Assembly (NCBI RefSeq): GCF_009708005.2
Contig: NZ_CP052757.1
Coordinates: forward strand, 3,968,001-4,032,000
Direction: 5' to 3'
Source: Cellulosimicrobium protaetiae
GTDB taxonomy: Bacteria > Actinomycetota > Actinomycetes > Actinomycetales > Cellulomonadaceae
Length of the DNA stretch: 64,000 nt
Position numbers and translations under genes: made by a program. Below the pieces are notes generated by a model. That model saw nothing but the letters and a program-made list of their open reading frames with translations, did not search any database and was not told where the DNA came from. This document shows positions 62,445 through 64,000 of the stretch, piece by piece (the stretch's first letter is position 1; every line of letters starts with the position of its first letter).

Positions 62445-63503
62445 TCACCTCCGCCTGACGACCAGCACGCGCTGCAGGATCACGAAGACCAGGAGCAGCA
62501 CGCCGATGACGATCTTGGTCCACCACGAGCTCAGCGTGCCCTCGAAGGTGATGATCGTCTGGATGAGGCCGAGCACGAGGACGCCGAGCACGGACCCGAG
62601 CACGAAGCCCGTCCCGCCCGTGAGCAGCGTGCCGCCGATGACGACCGCGGCGATCGCGTCCAGCTCCATGCCCACGCCCGTGAGCGAGTAGCCGGACCGC
62701 GAGAACATCGCGAACAGCAGGCCACCGATGCCGGCGCACGTGCCGCTCACCACGTACACGAGCACCTTGGTGCGCGCGACGGGCAGGCCCATGAGCATCG
62801 CCGACTGCTCGCCGCCACCGATCGCGTACACGGTGCGGCCGAACTGCGTGTAGTGCAGCACGTAGAACGCGATCGCGACGACGACGAGGGCGATGAGGAC
62901 CGCCGTCGTGACGCGCCACCCGTCGCCGAACTCCTGGCTCCAGCCCGCGAGAGCCACGAACGACTCGTCCGTGATCGGGATCGACTGGAGCGAGATCACG
63001 TAGCACAGGCCGCGCGCGAGGAACATCGCGGCGAGCGTCGCGATGAACGGTTGGATGTCGAAGACGTGCACCATCAACCCGACCGCGAGGCCGAGGACCG
63101 TCCCGATCAGGACGGAGACGACGAGCACGACGGCGACGGGCCATCCGCTCTGGAGCAGGGACGCCGTCGTGATGCCGGAGAGCGCCACGACCGCGCCGAC
63201 CGACAGGTCGATGCCTCCCGTGAGGATGACGAAGGTCATCCCGACCGCGAGCACGATGAGGAACGAGTTGTTGATGAACAGGTTCGAGATGACGCGGGCC
63301 GAGAGGAAGTTCTCGTACCTGCTGCCGCCCACCACGAGCATGAGCGCGAGCACCGCGAACGTGCCCAGGACCGGGAGGTAGCGCCGGTCGAGGCGGACAC
63401 GGCTCGTGAGTCGCTCGGTCATGGACGGGCCTCCGGGAGCGGCGGACGAGGCACCCCGGGGATCGGGGGGCGAGGTCGGGGCAGGGGTCTGCACGGCGGA
63501 CAT
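62445..63503 (-). CDS. Sugar ABC transporter permease (YjfF-like)
   Basis: A 352-residue membrane permease of the ribose/galactofuranose-type ABC importer family. About nine hydrophobic segments are present, with the signature GMTFVILTGGIDLSVGAVVA, the AMFLARGLCYVI segment and TVYAIGGGEQSAMLMGLPV before the coupling region. The ATG at 63503 shares a base with the stop codon of the upstream permease gene, so the two are translationally coupled. Given its place above the arabinan hydrolases, furanose or pyranose L-arabinose is the likely cargo (inference). Confidence 0.88.
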   Translation of the reverse strand: MSAVQTPAPTSPPDPRGASSAAPGGPSMTERLTSRVRLDRRYLPVLGTFAVLALMLVVGGSRYENFLSARVISNLFINNSFLIVLAVGMTFVILTGGIDLSVGAVVALSGITTASLLQSGWPVAVVLVVSVLIGTVLGLAVGLMVHVFDIQPFIATLAAMFLARGLCYVISLQSIPITDESFVALAGWSQEFGDGWRVTTAVLIALVVVAIAFYVLHYTQFGRTVYAIGGGEQSAMLMGLPVARTKVLVYVVSGTCAGIGGLLFAMFSRSGYSLTGVGMELDAIAAVVIGGTLLTGGTGFVLGSVLGVLVLGLIQTIITFEGTLSSWWTKIVIGVLLLVFVILQRVLVVRRR

Positions 63504-64000
63504 CAGGCGCTCACCTCCGCGGCCGCGGCGGCCGTCGGGGCCGCGCGACGTCGTCGGGCGGCGATCAGGTCGCGCACCTTCGGGGACTGCGCGAGGCAGA
63601 CCGCGATGACGACGATCGCCTTGAACAGGGGCGTGACGGACGGCGAGATGCCGAGCATGGTCACCGTGAGCGTGAGCGTCTGGATGATGAGGACGCCGAC
63701 GAGCGTGCCCGAGAGCGAGAACTTCCCGCCCGCGAGCGACGTGCCGCCGATGACGACGGCGAGGATCGCGTCGAGCTCGATGAAGAGGCCCGCGTTGTTC
63801 GCGTCGGCAGCCATGGTGCTCGACGAGATCATGAGGCCTGCCAGACCCGCGAACAGCGCGCACACCGCGTACACGGTCCAGATGATGCTGCGCGCCTTGA
63901 CGCCCGCGAGGCGGCTCGCCTCGGGGTTGATGCCGACCGACTCGATGAGCATGCCGAGCGCGGTGCGGCGCGTGAGCAGCGCGACCGCCGCGAAGACGAG
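63503..64000 (-). CDS. Sugar ABC transporter permease (YtfT-like, partial)
   Basis: The C-terminal 165 residues of a second permease of the same importer; the 5' part lies beyond the window end. The visible part has the conserved LTRRTALGMLIESVGINPEAS and SRLAGVKARSIIW, then four hydrophobic segments including LDAILAVVIGGTSLAGGKF, and a basic Ala-rich tail. E. coli YtfT and YjfF are likewise paired permeases of a galactofuranose importer. ATPase and binding-protein genes are presumably upstream, outside the window. Confidence 0.88.
   Translation of the reverse strand, partial: LVFAAVALLTRRTALGMLIESVGINPEASRLAGVKARSIIWTVYAVCALFAGLAGLMISSSTMAADANNAGLFIELDAILAVVIGGTSLAGGKFSLSGTLVGVLIIQTLTLTVTMLGISPSVTPLFKAIVVIAVCLAQSPKVRDLIAARRRRAAPTAAAAAEVSA

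Noticed and set aside
58612-62691. A 1359-codon plus-strand ORF opposite the GH51 gene.
   Set aside because: Same reason; the minus strand has GH51 catalytic motifs and a signal peptide.

Overview
The window is GC-rich (well over 70 percent), densely coded actinobacterial DNA. GTG starts are common, start and stop codons often overlap, and several genes appear to be leaderless. Gene content (complex I, menaquinone synthesis, System II cytochrome c maturation, Rex, very large secreted arabinan-active enzymes, an LAxTG surface protein) suggests a Micrococcales soil or plant-matter degrader, most like Cellulosimicrobium, Cellulomonas or Promicromonospora. That placement is inferred from gene content, not from a search.

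Region 1 (1-30.9 kb) is a respiratory block. It starts with the end of a nuo operon (nuoD partial, nuoC, nuoB, nuoA), all on the minus strand. A menJ-type isoprenoid reductase and menG/ubiE lie upstream of it. Around these sit nearly all menaquinone genes: menF, menD, menC, menB, menE and menA. An HtrA-like protease, a MocR/EamA pair, a TetR regulator with a decayed SMR-transporter remnant, a DUF3048 lipoprotein and small membrane proteins are interspersed. Next come resA-ccdA-resB-ccsB with a histidine phosphatase, the gene order I recall from mycobacteria. A MarR/YceI pair, the NADH sensor Rex, a glutaredoxin-like protein and a HAD-IB phosphatase follow. A Rex-type operator lies directly in front of menJ, linking the redox sensor to quinone and complex I genes.

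Region 2 (30.9-40.3 kb) is mixed. It holds an array of 21-bp repeats in inverted orientation, a tiny basic ribosome-associated protein (bTHX/AURKAIP1 type), an AcuC-type deacetylase, a TrkH/TrkA potassium uptake pair, a 38-bp tandem repeat, a winged-helix regulator divergent from an MFS transporter, an LAxTG-anchored surface protein, and a TetR regulator divergent from a short-chain dehydrogenase.

Region 3 (40.3-64.0 kb) is an arabinan/arabinoside utilisation locus, entirely on the minus strand. Two YtfT/YjfF-type sugar permeases (one partial) are followed by six secreted multidomain proteins: GH51, GH127, GH43, GH43, a double GH43, and GH43. All six end in the same roughly 90-residue C-terminal module. 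Paired LacI-type operators precede the GH51 gene and the double-GH43 gene. Short palindromic elements related to the 21-bp array of region 2 sit at the 3' ends of two of these genes. The enzymes together would release L-arabinose from alpha- and beta-linked arabinofuranosides outside the cell for import by the permeases.
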